Assembly: GCA_051294375.1 (NCBI GenBank)
Contig: CM119265.1
Coordinates: forward strand, 8,502,772 to 8,566,771
Length of the DNA stretch: 64,000 bases
Reading direction: 5' to 3'
Origin: Paraspadella gotoi
Lineage: Eukaryota > Chaetognatha
The notes under the pieces were generated by a model. It made no database searches and had not been told where the DNA came from. It worked only from the letters and a program-made list of their open reading frames with translations. The translations under genes and the position numbers were made by a program. This document shows, piece after piece, positions 38,922-51,783 of this stretch (positions within the stretch are counted from its first letter, which is position 1; the number at the start of each line of letters is the position of its first letter).

Positions 38922-41539
38922 CATTTTCCTTTTTCTCCCTCTCACAACCCAACTACCCCACCCCCCTCTCACGCTACCGCCTGTTCCATCGTCTTCCCAA
39001 CTGTCAAGGGTTACCGTTGGGTCATATCTCAGCCGGGCCACCTGTACCGCTCCGTGAGACGCGGCGGAAGCGGCTTAAGCCACGCCCACCGCCGACCGGA
39101 ACCGCGCGATGAAGACGACGAGGACGACACGACGACGCCCGGAGTTTCTCGTCGCGCCCTCTTTTGCGTCGTCGTCGTCTTCGTTGTGACTTCGATCATG
39201 TCAGCGCTATTGTGCGGACTTTGGGTCATGACGTCGCACGACACTGTCAAGGTAAGAATACGAAGGTCACGAACCGTGGCGCCACACTGTGACGATTGAA
39301 CTACCGAGGCGATGAAATGACGTCATGAATCTGGACGTAGCGTTTTGTTTTTTGTTTTTTTTTCTGATAATTTCTGAGTAGGCGTCAACCAACCTCCGCG
39401 CCATCTGCGTCGACGCCTTAGTCTGGCGCGTGAGTCGTTCGCGTGATAAAAGGCGTGACGTTTTGAACGAAAGAAAAAAGAATGGACGACTATGACGTCG
39501 GTAACGGATGGCTAATTCAATTTTCTAATTCATTTCTCTTCACATTTTGTCTTTAACTCATAACAATGGGTAAATATTGTCTGCGCTCTTTAATAACCTC
39601 CCCATGATTTTAATTTAAGCCTCAATTTATGGATCCCCGAGGTATAGAGGGTCTAACAAAGACCTGCAAGGCTTTCACGACTCCCAGAGTGAGCTACTTG
39701 ACCATCCGTTTCCCTCTTTTTCCCCAGGAAATGATCATGAAACATCTCCACAAACACAACGGGCTCCACTTCCCTGCGCCGGGGCCGGCGTCGCAACGAC
39801 TCCAAGCGGCAAACGAAGCGGCGCCGGCGACGCCGCTGCCTGGGGGCACCGGAACCACGTACAGTCTCGCGAAAAGCGCGCCGCCGACCAAAGCGGCAAC
39901 GCCATCGCCAACGATGGTGAAAATGGAAAAAGGAAAAAAAGAAAGAAAGAAAAAGAAAAAAAAGACAGAAACAAAGAAACAAAAGAAGAAAATTGCAGAA
40001 AGAAAGAAATTTAATTTAAACAGTTATAAAATATACCAAATATTTACATAATCAGAGAAAAAAAAATGTAATTACCGTTCCTCAATCCAGGTTAAAGTGG
40101 CCCTGCAACATCACCTCAGTTCCGCGCGGTTTCCAGATTTGAAAATTCCAACGACCGGCGCCAAAAAGTCGCCGCTGAAGAAAGGGGGGAAGATCAAGAG
40201 TCTGTCCGTGGATTATATGATCAGGTAGGAAATAAAGGTTAAAGGGCTTATCTATCTACTTACCTGTCTATCTTTCTATTAATATAATCATCCACTTGTC
40301 AATCAGTGACCCAACGTCGATGGAATACGAAGAAGAGAAGGCGATGGAAGAGACGATCAAATCCGCTCGAAAATTCACCGCTGAGACGAGGTAAAAGTGA
40401 AATCAGGTTTGGAACGAAATCCCAAGTGAGAAGGAATCAGGTCAAAGACAAAATATGGTCATAATATGGGGCAAACTCAGGTGAAAGAATAAATGAGGTC
40501 TAATCTGAGACCAAACTTGGTCGGAACGAGACCAGGTCAGGGAAGAAACAAGGTAACCGGCTGTTTATCATATGGCTCGTTGGTCTAGGGGTATGATTCT
40601 CGCTTCGGGTGCGAGAGGTCCCGGGTTCAAATCCCGGACGAGCCCCCACATTTTTCTTTTCAGTATCGAACCGAATAACTATAATGAATCATCTCTCGTA
40701 TGAAATTCCGATCAGGAAAAAATTGTCCGGCGTCGTTGCCATGACGCTCCCGTCCTTCATGATGACCAACGATAATGACGTAACTGGCCTCCGGGACCAA
40801 TCAGATTCAAGCTCAGAAGAGATCGAGACTTTTGATCGAGTTCCTTGTTCGGTCAAAACATCTTACAGGTTCGTTTCAATTTTTTTTTAAATAGGAGATT
40901 AAAAGATTAAAAGATAAGAAGAACAGAAGATTCCCGTCATTTGTAATATCTTTTTAAACAGGAGGTTGGGAAAAGGGAAAAGAGAACGAAGATGTTCCTG
41001 ACATTTAATTTAGTTTTTACAATTTATACTAAATATAGTAAAAAGTTAGTGGGAGACATTTTTAGACTCAACCATCTGTCGAAACAAAATTGCTGAAACA
41101 AATTTGCGATTTTAACTCGATTTCGACAAAAGCCGTTGGAGATATTCGCTCAATAAAATAAATTATATCAATAAAATCTGACACTTGGAGAAGTTGACTG
41201 ACTTTTCTGCTATTGTGAAGATGAAAGGAAGTGGAGGAGGAGGAGGAAGAGGAGGAGGAGGAGGAGGATGAGGAGGCGGAGGAGAAAGGGGATGAAAGGA
41301 AAGAAAAAAGGAAGGAAAAAAGGGAATGATGTAAACCTGGTTTAAAATCGAGAAAAAAAACAATACTCGGATTTAGAACAAAGAGAAGGAAAGAAACTTT
41401 TCATAAGCGTAAAACAAAAGAGTTTACAATTGACAAGGTGTTTTCTTTCATTCTATAAATGGAGAAAAATTCCATTATTTTTTTCTTTAGTCGAAGAAAA
41501 ACCAACATAGACGATATTCTTTCCGATCCATTAGCTTAA
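34403..41539 (+). CDS. Gene A: multi-exon single-pass membrane protein, family unknown
   Basis: Exons with matching phases: 34403-34506 (MSRRQQKKIWPMPDETAKKL start), 35079-35370, 36938-37114, 39009-39251, 39728-39916, 40091-40224, 40307-40390, 40716-40868 and 41491-41539 (stop), 474 residues. A further phase-0 exon at 38648-38779 may be included. The N-terminal part has a DDSPPPTYSS segment with a PPxY motif, which binds WW-domain ligases. A transmembrane segment ALFCVVVVFVVTSIMSALLC follows an acidic DEDDEDD patch. The rest is Lys-, Ser- and acid-rich with no domain I know. Five tRNA genes lie in its introns. The junction 35370/36938 is uncertain, since an alternative exon at 36005 ends the frame. 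Its penultimate exon could instead splice to 41617 (gene B) in the same phase. Confidence 0.58.
35949..35996. repeat. (CT)n run serving as polypyrimidine tract
   Basis: A pure CT run followed by TTTCCAAAAG, the acceptor of the exon at 36005. The microsatellite occupies exactly the polypyrimidine position. Confidence 0.9.
36005..36163 (+). CDS. Alternative last exon of gene A (short isoform)
   Basis: This exon takes phase 0 from 35370 and reads PLDLAPASAIPRRGMTKQIK, then LPGAGYAERETYDECLQLHR and NNYCFNI before a stop. It would end a 184-residue protein with the PPxY motif but no membrane segment. The strong CT tract and acceptor and the non-random peptide support it. Whether both this form and the long form exist cannot be decided here. 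Confidence 0.5.
   Translation, partial: PLDLAPASAIPRRGMTKQIKQMHMPLPGAGYAERETYDECLQLHRNNYCFNI
37212..37284 (+). tRNA. tRNA-Lys (TTT)
   Basis: 73 nt: acceptor GCCCGGT/ATTGGGC with two G-T pairs, A box TTAGCTCAGTCGGTAGAGC, anticodon loop CTTTTAA, B box GGTTCGAGTCC and discriminator G. It lies in an intron of gene A, 97 nt after a donor site. Confidence 0.98.
37458..37529 (+). tRNA. tRNA-Thr (CGT)
   Basis: 72 nt: GGCGCAG acceptor strand, A box TGGCCAAGCGGTAAGGC, anticodon loop CTCGTAA and B box GGTTCGAACCC. It closely resembles vertebrate tRNA-Thr-CGT. Confidence 0.98.
37617..37688 (-). tRNA. tRNA-His (GTG)
   Basis: On the minus strand, 72 nt: GCCGTGA acceptor strand, A box TAGTATAGCGGTTAGTAC, anticodon loop TTGTGGC and B box GGTTCGACTCC. 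The extra G-1 of tRNA-His is added after transcription, so it is not expected here. Confidence 0.98.
37778..37849 (+). tRNA. tRNA-Pro (AGG)
   Basis: 72 nt: GGCTCGT/ACGAGCC acceptor, A box TGGTCTAGGGGTATGA, anticodon AGG and B box GGTTCAAATCC. It is identical to the tRNA at 40574-40645 except for the first anticodon base. Confidence 0.98.
38827..38919. repeat. (GA)n microsatellite in gene A intron
   Basis: A GA run of about 90 bp lying 90 nt before the exon with the membrane segment. Confidence 0.95.
40574..40645 (+). tRNA. tRNA-Pro (CGG)
   Basis: 72 nt, same as the tRNA-Pro at 37778 except CGG instead of AGG in the anticodon. It lies between exons ending at 40390 and starting at 40716 of gene A. 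Confidence 0.98.
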
Positions 41540-41616
41540 CTTACCCATTCTTCCCGCTTCTCTCGCTTCTTTCTTCTCCTCCTCATCCTCCTCCTCCTCC
41601 TCTTCCTCCTCCTCAG

Positions 41617-42041
41617 CAAACTCGGTTGGCTCAACCTCGTGATGCGATCCCACGATTGCGCCGAGAAGGTGGGGATGTTGGCAGGTGGTCGTTGCGAGGC
41701 CGGCTTCTGCAAGTGCCACGCCCCCTTTCACGACCCTTACTCTTGCCTTCCCTCCGTCGGCAATTGCACCATCAAGAAGAACTCACCTCACGCCGCAGGG
41801 CTCGGTTCAGGGGGCGGACCAGGTGAGGGGTCGGCTGGGGGGGGAGAAAGAGGGGTGGGCGGTGAGGAAAGTTGGTAAAGAAAATAATAAGGAAGGAAAG
41901 GATGGAATAAAATAAAAGAAAGGGAAGCAAGAAAAGAAAACTCAAGGTCGGCGATTAAGAAACAGTTGTTTTTTTCTTTTCGCAAAAAACACCTGGAATG
42001 CTATTTAAAATGATTTATTGAGCGTTGCTTCAAGTGGGGAA

Positions 42042-42084
<43 letters not shown>

Positions 42085-44521
42085 CTCTCCACGACGCTGT
42101 TCTTTTTTAATTTGTCACCAATTTTTTCGCCTCCTCGGATTCACGATGAAAAATGATTCAAGGTCTGTGAGGCGTGAAAGATTTTTATTCTTGACTTCCG
42201 TCAAATCGTCAAAAAGCAAACTTTTCGAAGAACCTCTTCGCTAAAATCCTTTCGTTCCGTTAAAAATCTTAAATACGTCAAAGAAAAGAAAGAAAAGTAT
42301 TTCCGAAATCTAAAAAAAAAAAAAGACTTCACCTCGAGACCCACGCCGGAGCAGCGGTGTAATCAGTGACAGGAACAGAAGCCGCAGCCGCAACAGCAAG
42401 ATGCAGCGACGCGGGACCCGGCGAAGGATAAATCGAGTCGAAGCCGTCGACGACGACGACGACATCGTTGGCGGCTCCAACGTCAACCTGGAAAAGAACG
42501 TTAGCGCCAAAGAGAAAGAGAAGGAGAAGGAAGCGGTGAGAAGGACAAAGAGGAATTGGTGAGAAGGACAAAGAGGAATCGGTGAGAAGGGAAACGGTGA
42601 GAAGGACAAATGTGAATTTGAGGGACGCGTAGATAGAAATTGAATCGGTAAAAAGGACAAAGGGGAATTAGAGAGAAAGGCGGAAAGAGGAAGGACAAGC
42701 AAGGGGTAAGAAGAACAAAGGGAAATTCATGGGATAAGCTGGAAGTAAATGGAATCAGCGAGAAAGTTAAAGGCGAAAAGAAAACGGACGAGGGTATTAA
42801 TTATTAAAAGAATAAGCAAAAAGTAGCAATGCATTGTAAGGAATCCGCACCATCCGAATGAAACACCCCTGAATATAAGACCTCCTGAATCTAACCCCCC
42901 CCTCTCCGCATCTCTGACCAGGGAGGTCCGTCTTACTCTCAGTATACGAGCTACACCGAATACTTGGAGTCTCTTCACAAGGAACACGAAGAGAATCAAG
43001 ATATCATTGACGATGATTGGGAAATTGTCTATTGCCTCATGAGGATCTTGGGTCAGTTATTTCTCTTGGCTAGGTTAACGTTAATCTTTGGTTAAATACC
43101 GTCAATTAGGTTGGTTGGGGTCCAGTTAGGGAAAATTATGATAAACCTTGAGCAAGTTGGTATCAATCTTGGATAAAACGTCATAAATTTTGGTGCAGTT
43201 AACATTATTAGCTCAGCTAGGGTTGGGCCAGTGGTTATTAGGTATCTTGGGTCAACTATCTTGCGGTGTCTTTAGTCTGGTAGCGTTAAATCCCTTTCAT
43301 CAACTTTATTACATTACAAAAGGCCAAACAGCTATCAAATCGCACCTAATCTACTTTTCCTTTTTTTTTTCGCGACTTTTTTTTTCGATTTTTTTTCCAA
43401 CGATTTTCCATTTTCGACGTCATCATCGATTTTCCTGATCGATAATCGATCCTCGAGGGTAGACTTCGTTTTTCTCTTTTCAATCGGCAACTCTCCCCCC
43501 CCCCACATCAAACGCCACCACCCCCATCCACCCTCCCATCGCTTCTCCGTCAGTCATCGTCGTCCCCATCACCATCGCCATCATTCTCGTTCCCGTTTAC
43601 TACAATTGCAACGCGAAGCTGTCGGAGACGGACGACGACGTTCGCGTCACCATCGCGCTTCTCCAGCCTTTCCTCTCCATCACTCTCTCCATCCTCATCG
43701 CCACATTCACGCAGCCGAAGCAGGTACTCGAAGGGGGGGGGTTGTTTGCTGTTGCGGTTGGGGGGTGGGACGGCCAAGGGGAAGGCAGGGATGGGGTGAG
43801 TCTTAAGAGTTTTCTTTAAGCAGAATTTGTTTAAATTTTTTGGTACAACCAATATAAAGATTATCCATTCATTTAATGAATAAGCTATCTTGCCCCTGAC
43901 TTTGGACAGGCTTTGGTGGTTTCAGGCCTCCATCACTCTTACAAGATAATGACATAGCAGGTCCCTGCAAGCTTTCAGTCAAGAGTCTCTCACTGTCTCG
44001 TTTATTCACTCTCAGAGTACCTGGCTTCCCTATCAATGAAGTGGTAAAATGTTTCAATTGTATGAAAAGACCAGTCCCTTAAGTATTAACAAAATAAGTG
44101 AACAAATAAGTGAAATTCGAGAGAAATGGAATGGCGTGACAATGTGACATGGCAAGGAAAAGATAGCGAGATAGGGATCGGTGAGGTAGAAGTGGAAAAG
44201 AAAGCGAATAGTGGGGTACAGAGAGGAGTGAGTTCGAGAAAAGAAAAGAAATAAAAGAAAAGAAAGGAAAGAAAAGGAAATCTTTTTTTCTTCCGCTTAA
44301 ACGAGATCAGAGAGGGCGACATTTCCGAGACAAAATCGATGGAAACATTTGGGACGAAGTAAACAACGAAACCGGAAATTATTCAATATTTTTTCTCTTT
44401 CTCTTTATTTCTGTTTTTTTTAAATCGATTTTATGTCATTTGACTATTTCATTTGCTGTCTTTGTCTCTCTCTGTCTTTTTTCATTGTCCTTCCTTTGTT
44501 TTTGTACTTCTCCCTCTCCCT

Positions 44522-44570
<49 letters not shown>

Positions 44571-45764
44571 CCTCCGAACCAGGCGATCAACGTCCCCGTG
44601 GATATCAGCCAAAAACGGGACAGGCGCCCGTCGGGCGAAACCACGCGAACCGGATACGATTCTGATCGAATCTCTCACTTGGACGAAGACGGGTTGGATG
44701 ATGAGGAGGAGGGGGACAATACTCGCCCACAGGTTCGGGGGTTGGGGGGGAAAGGGGGTTGGGGTTGGAGAGTGAGGAGTAACGTTTCCGGGACGCTTGT
44801 AAAAATAATACACACGATGTATTTCGTCCTTTGTTATTTACGTGAATAAAAATATAAATATAAATACAAATAACAAATGTAATGAAGCCCAACGTATTTA
44901 AATAACTTTTTTTAAGAGGAAAGGTCATTCAGCATAACAATACGTAATCATTGATGTATTAGAGCTAATATATCGAGAAATACATTATAGTCATCAGTAA
45001 TCACAAAAAAAAGAAGTTTTTATTTATATGTAAACATTCTGTTTTCAATCATTTTTTTTAAATGGGTAAATAACAAAATTGTTAAGTTAAATGGGTAAGC
45101 ACATTTTTTAAAGATTTGTTTTTCAATCTGGTTGTTAAAAAATTCTAGGTAAGAAGTTAAAACTCGGTATGGGATAATTTAGAAGGGGAGAATTAAACAA
45201 TTAATCTCGTTACTCTGTGGTTTTCCAGTCATGAACAAAATCTTCAGTTAAATAGATGGTAAAGAAATTCGATCTACAATGAGTCTACACTTAATTTGAA
45301 GAGTTGCAGCCTAAACGACTACAATAATATTGAATTAAAATTTGATTAGCAGTCTTAAAAACATTTGTAAAAATGTAATAGAGAGACATTTTGATAAATG
45401 CGTTCCAGTTAGAAAGAATTCAGGGTTAAAGTTTAAAAAGTTTCATTTTCAAGGATACAAGTTGAAATTTAAAAATGTCTCTCTATTACATTTTTCTAAT
45501 TCAGAAATAAAAAATTCATAAAAAATATCAGATGGATTAGCTTTTTTCGTTTGACCTGCAACTCTTCAGATAGGTTTCTTTTATTTTATATTATAATTAA
45601 AACCGATATAAAATGGGGTAGAATGTATCAAATGTTTAAAGTGAATACATTTTCGGAATCGCCAGGAGCTCAGCTTTCTGAATTCGTACTTCATTTTGGC
45701 CTATTTTGAAGTTGAATTGAATGACCCTTTTTCTTAAACGCTTTGTGTCATTCAATTCTATTTT

Positions 45765-45800
<36 letters not shown>

Positions 45801-46089
45801 NNNNNNNNNNNNNNNNNNNNNNNNNCACCTCACGCCGCAGCGCGGGCTCGGTATCAGGGGGCGGACCAGGTGAGGGGTCGGCTGGGGGGGGGAGAAAGAG
45901 GGGTGGGCGGGGAGGAAAGTTGTAAAGAAAATAATAAGGAAGGAAAGGATGGAATAAAATAAAAGAAAGGGAAGCAAGAAAGAAAACTCAAGGTCGGCGA
46001 TAAAGAAACAATTGTTTTTTTCTTTTCGCAAAAACACCTGGAATGCTATTAAAATGATTTATTGAGCGTTGCTTCAAGTGGGGAAAGTG

Positions 46090-46188
<99 letters not shown>

Positions 46189-48623
46189 CTCTCCACGACG
46201 CTGTTCTTTTTTATTTGTCACCAATTTTTTCGCCTCCTCGGATTCACGATGAAAAATGATTCAAGGTCTGTGAGGCGTGAAAGATTTTTATTCTTGACTT
46301 CCGTCAAATCGTCAAAAAGCAAACTTTTCGAAGAACCTCTTCGCTAAAATCCTTTCGTTCCGTTAAAAATCTTAAATACGTCAAAGAAAAGAAAGAAAAG
46401 TATTTCCGAAATCTAAAAAAAAAAAAAGACTTCACCTCGAGACCCACGCCGGAGCAGCGGTGTAATCAGTGACAGGAACAGAAGCCGCAGCCGCAACAGC
46501 AAGATGCAGCGACGCGGGACCCGGCGAAGGATAAATCGAGTCGAAGCCGTCGACGACGACGACGACATCGTTGGCGGCTCCAACGTCAACCTGGAAAAGA
46601 ACGTTAGCGCCAAAGAGAAAGAGAAGGAGAAGGAAGCGGTGAGAAGGACAAAGAGGAATTGGTGAGAAGGACAAAGAGGAATCGGTGAGAAGGGAAACGG
46701 TGAGAAGGACAAATGTGAATTTGAGGGACGCGTAGATAGAAATTGAATCGGTAAAAAGGACAAAGGGGAATTAGAGAGAAAGGCGGAAAGAGGAAGGACA
46801 AGCAAGGGGTAAGAAGAACAAAGGGAAATTCATGGGATAAGCTGGAAGTAAATGGAATCAGCGAGAAAGTTAAAGGCGAAAAGAAAACGGACGAGGGTAT
46901 TAATTATTAAAAGAATAAGCAAAAAGTAGCAATGCATTGTAAGGAATCCGCACCATCCGAATGAAACACCCCTGAATATAAGACCTCCTGAATCTAACCC
47001 CCCCCTCTCCGCATCTCTGACCAGGGAGGTCCGTCTTACTCTCAGTATACGAGCTACACCGAATACTTGGAGTCTCTTCACAAGGAACACGAAGAGAATC
47101 AAGATATCATTGACGATGATTGGGAAATTGTCTATTGCCTCATGAGGATCTTGGGTCAGTTATTTCTCTTGGCTAGGTTAACGTTAATCTTTGGTTAAAT
47201 ACCGTCAATTAGGTTGGTTGGGGTCCAGTTAGGGAAAATTATGATAAACCTTGAGCAAGTTGGTATCAATCTTGGATAAAACGTCATAAATTTTGGTGCA
47301 GTTAACATTATTAGCTCAGCTAGGGTTGGGCCAGTGGTTATTAGGTATCTTGGGTCAACTATCTTGCGGTGTCTTTAGTCTGGTAGCGTTAAATCCCTTT
47401 CATCAACTTTATTACATTACAAAAGGCCAAACAGCTATCAAATCGCACCTAATCTACTTTTCCTTTTTTTTTTCGCGACTTTTTTTTTCGATTTTTTTTC
47501 CAACGATTTTCCATTTTCGACGTCATCATCGATTTTCCTGATCGATAATCGATCCTCGAGGGTAGACTTCGTTTTTCTCTTTTCAATCGGCAACTCTCCC
47601 CCCCCCCACATCAAACGCCACCACCCCCATCCACCCTCCCATCGCTTCTCCGTCAGTCATCGTCGTCCCCATCACCATCGCCATCATTCTCGTTCCCGTT
47701 TACTACAATTGCAACGCGAAGCTGTCGGAGACGGACGACGACGTTCGCGTCACCATCGCGCTTCTCCAGCCTTTCCTCTCCATCACTCTCTCCATCCTCA
47801 TCGCCACATTCACGCAGCCGAAGCAGGTACTCGAAGGGGGGGGGTTGTTTGCTGTTGCGGTTGGGGGGTGGGACGGCCAAGGGGAAGGCAGGGATGGGGT
47901 GAGTCTTAAGAGTTTTCTTTAAGCAGAATTTGTTTAAATTTTTTGGTACAACCAATATAAAGATTATCCATTCATTTAATGAATAAGCTATCTTGCCCCT
48001 GACTTTGGACAGGCTTTGGTGGTTTCAGGCCTCCATCACTCTTACAAGATAATGACATAGCAGGTCCCTGCAAGCTTTCAGTCAAGAGTCTCTCACTGTC
48101 TCGTTTATTCACTCTCAGAGTACCTGGCTTCCCTATCAATGAAGTGGTAAAATGTTTCAATTGTATGAAAAGACCAGTCCCTTAAGTATTAACAAAATAA
48201 GTGAACAAATAAGTGAAATTCGAGAGAAATGGAATGGCGTGACAATGTGACATGGCAAGGAAAAGATAGCGAGATAGGGATCGGTGAGGTAGAAGTGGAA
48301 AAGAAAGCGAATAGTGGGGTACAGAGAGGAGTGAGTTCGAGAAAAGAAAAGAAATAAAAGAAAAGAAAGGAAAGAAAAGGAAATCTTTTTTTCTTCCGCT
48401 TAAACGAGATCAGAGAGGGCGACATTTCCGAGACAAAATCGATGGAAACATTTGGGACGAAGTAAACAACGAAACCGGAAATTATTCAATATTTTTTCTC
48501 TTTCTCTTTATTTCTGTTTTTTTAAATCGATTTTATGTCATTTGACTATTTCATTTGCTGTCTTTGTCTCTCTCTGTCTTTTTTCATTGTCCTTCCTTTG
48601 TTTTTGTACTTCTCCCTCTCCCT

Positions 48624-48676
<53 letters not shown>

Positions 48677-49869
48677 CCTCCGAACCAGGCGATCAACGTC
48701 CCGTGGATATCAGCCAAAAACGGGACAGGCGCCCGTCGGGCGAAACCACGCGAACCGGATACGATTCTGATCGAATCTCTCACTTGGACGAAGACGGGTT
48801 GGATGATGAGGAGGAGGGGGACAATACTCGCCCACAGGTTCGGGGGTTGGGGGGAAAGGGGGTTGGGTTGGAGAGTGAGGAGTAACGTTTCCGGGACGCT
48901 TGTAAAAATAATACACACGATGTATTTCGTCCTTTGTTATTTACGTGAATAAAATATAAATATAAATACAAATAACAAATGTAATGAAGCCCAACGTATT
49001 TAAATAACTTTTTTTAAGAGGAAAGGTCATTCAGCATAACAATACGTAATCATTGATGTATTAGAGCTAATATATCGAGAAATACATTATAGTCATCAGT
49101 AATCACAAAAAAAAGAAGTTTTTATTTATATGTAAACATTCTGTTTTCAATCATTTTTTTTAAATGGGTAAATAACAAAATTGTTAAGTTAAATGGGTAA
49201 GCACATTTTTTAAAGATTTGTTTTTCAATCTGGTTGTTAAAAAATTCTAGGTAAGAAGTTAAAACTCGGTATGGGATAATTTAGAAGGGGAGAATTAAAC
49301 AATTAATCTCGTTACTCTGTTGGTTTTCCAGTCATGAACAAAATCTTCAGTTAAATAGATGGTAAAGAAATTCGATCTACAATGAGTCTACACTTAATTT
49401 GAAGAGTTGCAGCCTAAACGACTACAATAATATTGAATTAAAATTTGATTAGCAGTCTTAAAAACATTTGTAAAAATGTAATAGAGAGACATTTTGATAA
49501 ATGCGTTCCAGTTAAAAGAATTCAGGGTTAAAGTTTAAAAAGTTTCATTTTCAAGGATACAAGTTGAAATTTAAAAATGTCTCTCTATTACATTTTTCTA
49601 ATTCAGAAATAAAAAATTCATAAAAAATATCAGATGGATTAGCTTTTTTCGTTTGACCTGCAACTCTTCAGATAGGTTTCTTTTATTTTATATTATAATT
49701 AAAACCGATATAAAATGGGGTAGAATGTATCAAATGTTTAAAGTGAATACATTTTCGGAATCGCCAGGAGCTCAGCTTTCTGAATTCGTACTTCATTTTG
49801 GCCTATTTTGAAGTTGAATTGAATGACCCTTTTTCTTAAACGCTTTGTGTCATTCAATTCTATTTTTCG

Positions 49870-49966
<97 letters not shown>

Positions 49967-50606
49967 AACTCACTTCTCCATGAGTAAGGCGATTATTGTC
50001 TCACGAAACCCGATCCATCGCGTCGAAACCAATTAGTTTTAAACCTCATGAGTCCCACAGTTGTGATTTCATATTCCACGAGGGAATGCCTTGTCTCCGA
50101 ATAAAAACATCAAAAAGAAGCGAAGTTTCTTTACTCACGAATGAAAACTTTTAATCAATATTTATTGTAAAATTGGCGACGTTGTGAATAATCTCGTGAA
50201 AAAAATATTAAATATAGTTTCTGGTGATACGATTTTAGGTAATCTTGGTTTATGGTTATGATTTACGGAATGTGACCAATTTTCAGTGTTTTATTTATCA
50301 TTAATTATCGTTTTATCGAATCAAGAATGAAGAATGAAGTTTAATGTTCATCCAAACTCTACAGATCTCGTCCTTTTTGTTGTCGTTGTCTTTCTTGTTG
50401 TCGTTGTCCCCACGAATCACGTCGACGGCATTTTCGATTGATTGCGACTCGCTGAAGTGAAAAGTTTTAAAAGGTCTTTGCCCGCAATTCAATCAATCAA
50501 TCAATCGTGCTTTAATGAGAAAGAATTTTAGATGGCGTTGCGGTCTAATCAAAATCGGTTCGACGCAATCATAAAGTCGATCACGAGGGCACTCATTAAA
50601 TTAGTT

Positions 50607-50640
<34 letters not shown>

Positions 50641-51368
50641 TTTCCCTTCCATCGCTTCCGTCTTTCTTCGTTCTGACGTCGACGGTTCACTTTGTTTCGT
50701 GGATTATTGGGTCTCTACTCTTAATTGATCCGCATTTTGTGAAGTAATATCATTATATTATTATTATATTATATTATGTTATCTATTTTCAGATCTAAAA
50801 CCCCGAGGTTTTTAGCTCCACTCGGAATGATCCTTTGTCGCCTTAGTGCTACAAAGTTCTATTTTTTCGCCTCCCTTTCTCGAAAGTTTTCCGCCACTGG
50901 CTTATCCTCGCTTTAAAGGCTCTCATCAATTTTTTTTTTCGATATCATTTCTAAGAAATGGATTCAATTCTCCGTCGACGATTCGGAGTAATCGAGGCTT
51001 GAAGCTTCCGCTTCCTTTATGACGCAGGAAGGGGCTTCGTCGATCGACTGGGAGGGCTTCGTTGTAGTGGCCGTCGCCGTTGCGTTCGGGACCCGTTTCC
51101 TGACTCGTGGAAAAAAATTCCGCTCTTTTTCCCCTTCTCCCGATTTGATTTAAACTTTATGTAATGTTGATAATGGGAAGAGTTCATTGGAAACTCGATA
51201 GCACATTAATAGACTCATCATTAAAGATAAAAAAATAGTATCTGACTCGGCAAGTAACTCGCGGATGTAACTCGTTCATTTTCGACGTCAGATTTATCGG
51301 TCTCTAAATCGCTGGACTCATTCCCTCCCCTTTCTCCCCTCAAGTGAATAAGATTTTTTTTACTTTCG

Positions 51369-51408
<40 letters not shown>

Positions 51409-51691
51409 GGCACCGAGTGGTAAAATCGCCCTACCTTGTCATCGTAAAGATTCCATTTAATTGAGTCCTTCACAAACACGGCCTCTCTCTTCGACCCATT
51501 ACTTCGTTTAATTTCTATTTTTCTGTCACCGTGTCTTTCTTTCGCTCTATTTTACTCTTTTATTCTTTTTTCTTTTCTCTTCTTTCCTTTTTTCTAATAT
51601 ATTTTTAAATCATTTTTATTATAATATTCTTTTTTTTTTTCATCAACATCTAACGATTTTGTTCCACTCTATGACTTGAGGAGATAAATAA

Positions 51692-51783
<92 letters not shown>

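Larger units (their letters stand above)
41786..45800. repeat. 4.1-kb tandem duplication, copy 1
   Basis: From CACCTCACGCCGCAG at 41786 to the CT run at 45771-45800 this matches 45826-49963 at a constant offset of 4103 for most of its length. It carries the end of gene B exon 1 and exons 2-4. Confidence 0.97.
45826..49963. repeat. 4.1-kb tandem duplication, copy 2
   Basis: Repeats 41786-45800 with scattered small differences: longer (GA)n at 46090, 1-nt changes in homopolymers, and an insertion CGC near 45841. It contains gene B exon 1 remnant 45826-45869, exon 2 at 47029-47154, exon 3 at 47657-47826 and exon 4 at 48689-48837. Exon 4 lacks one C (GTCCCGTGG instead of GTCCCCGTGG), which breaks its frame. 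Confidence 0.97.

Noticed and set aside
38575-39057. Long RERE/SLSL peptides around (GA)n and (CT)n tracts, here and at many other sites
   Set aside because: Dinucleotide repeats stay open in all frames; the peptides are artefacts.
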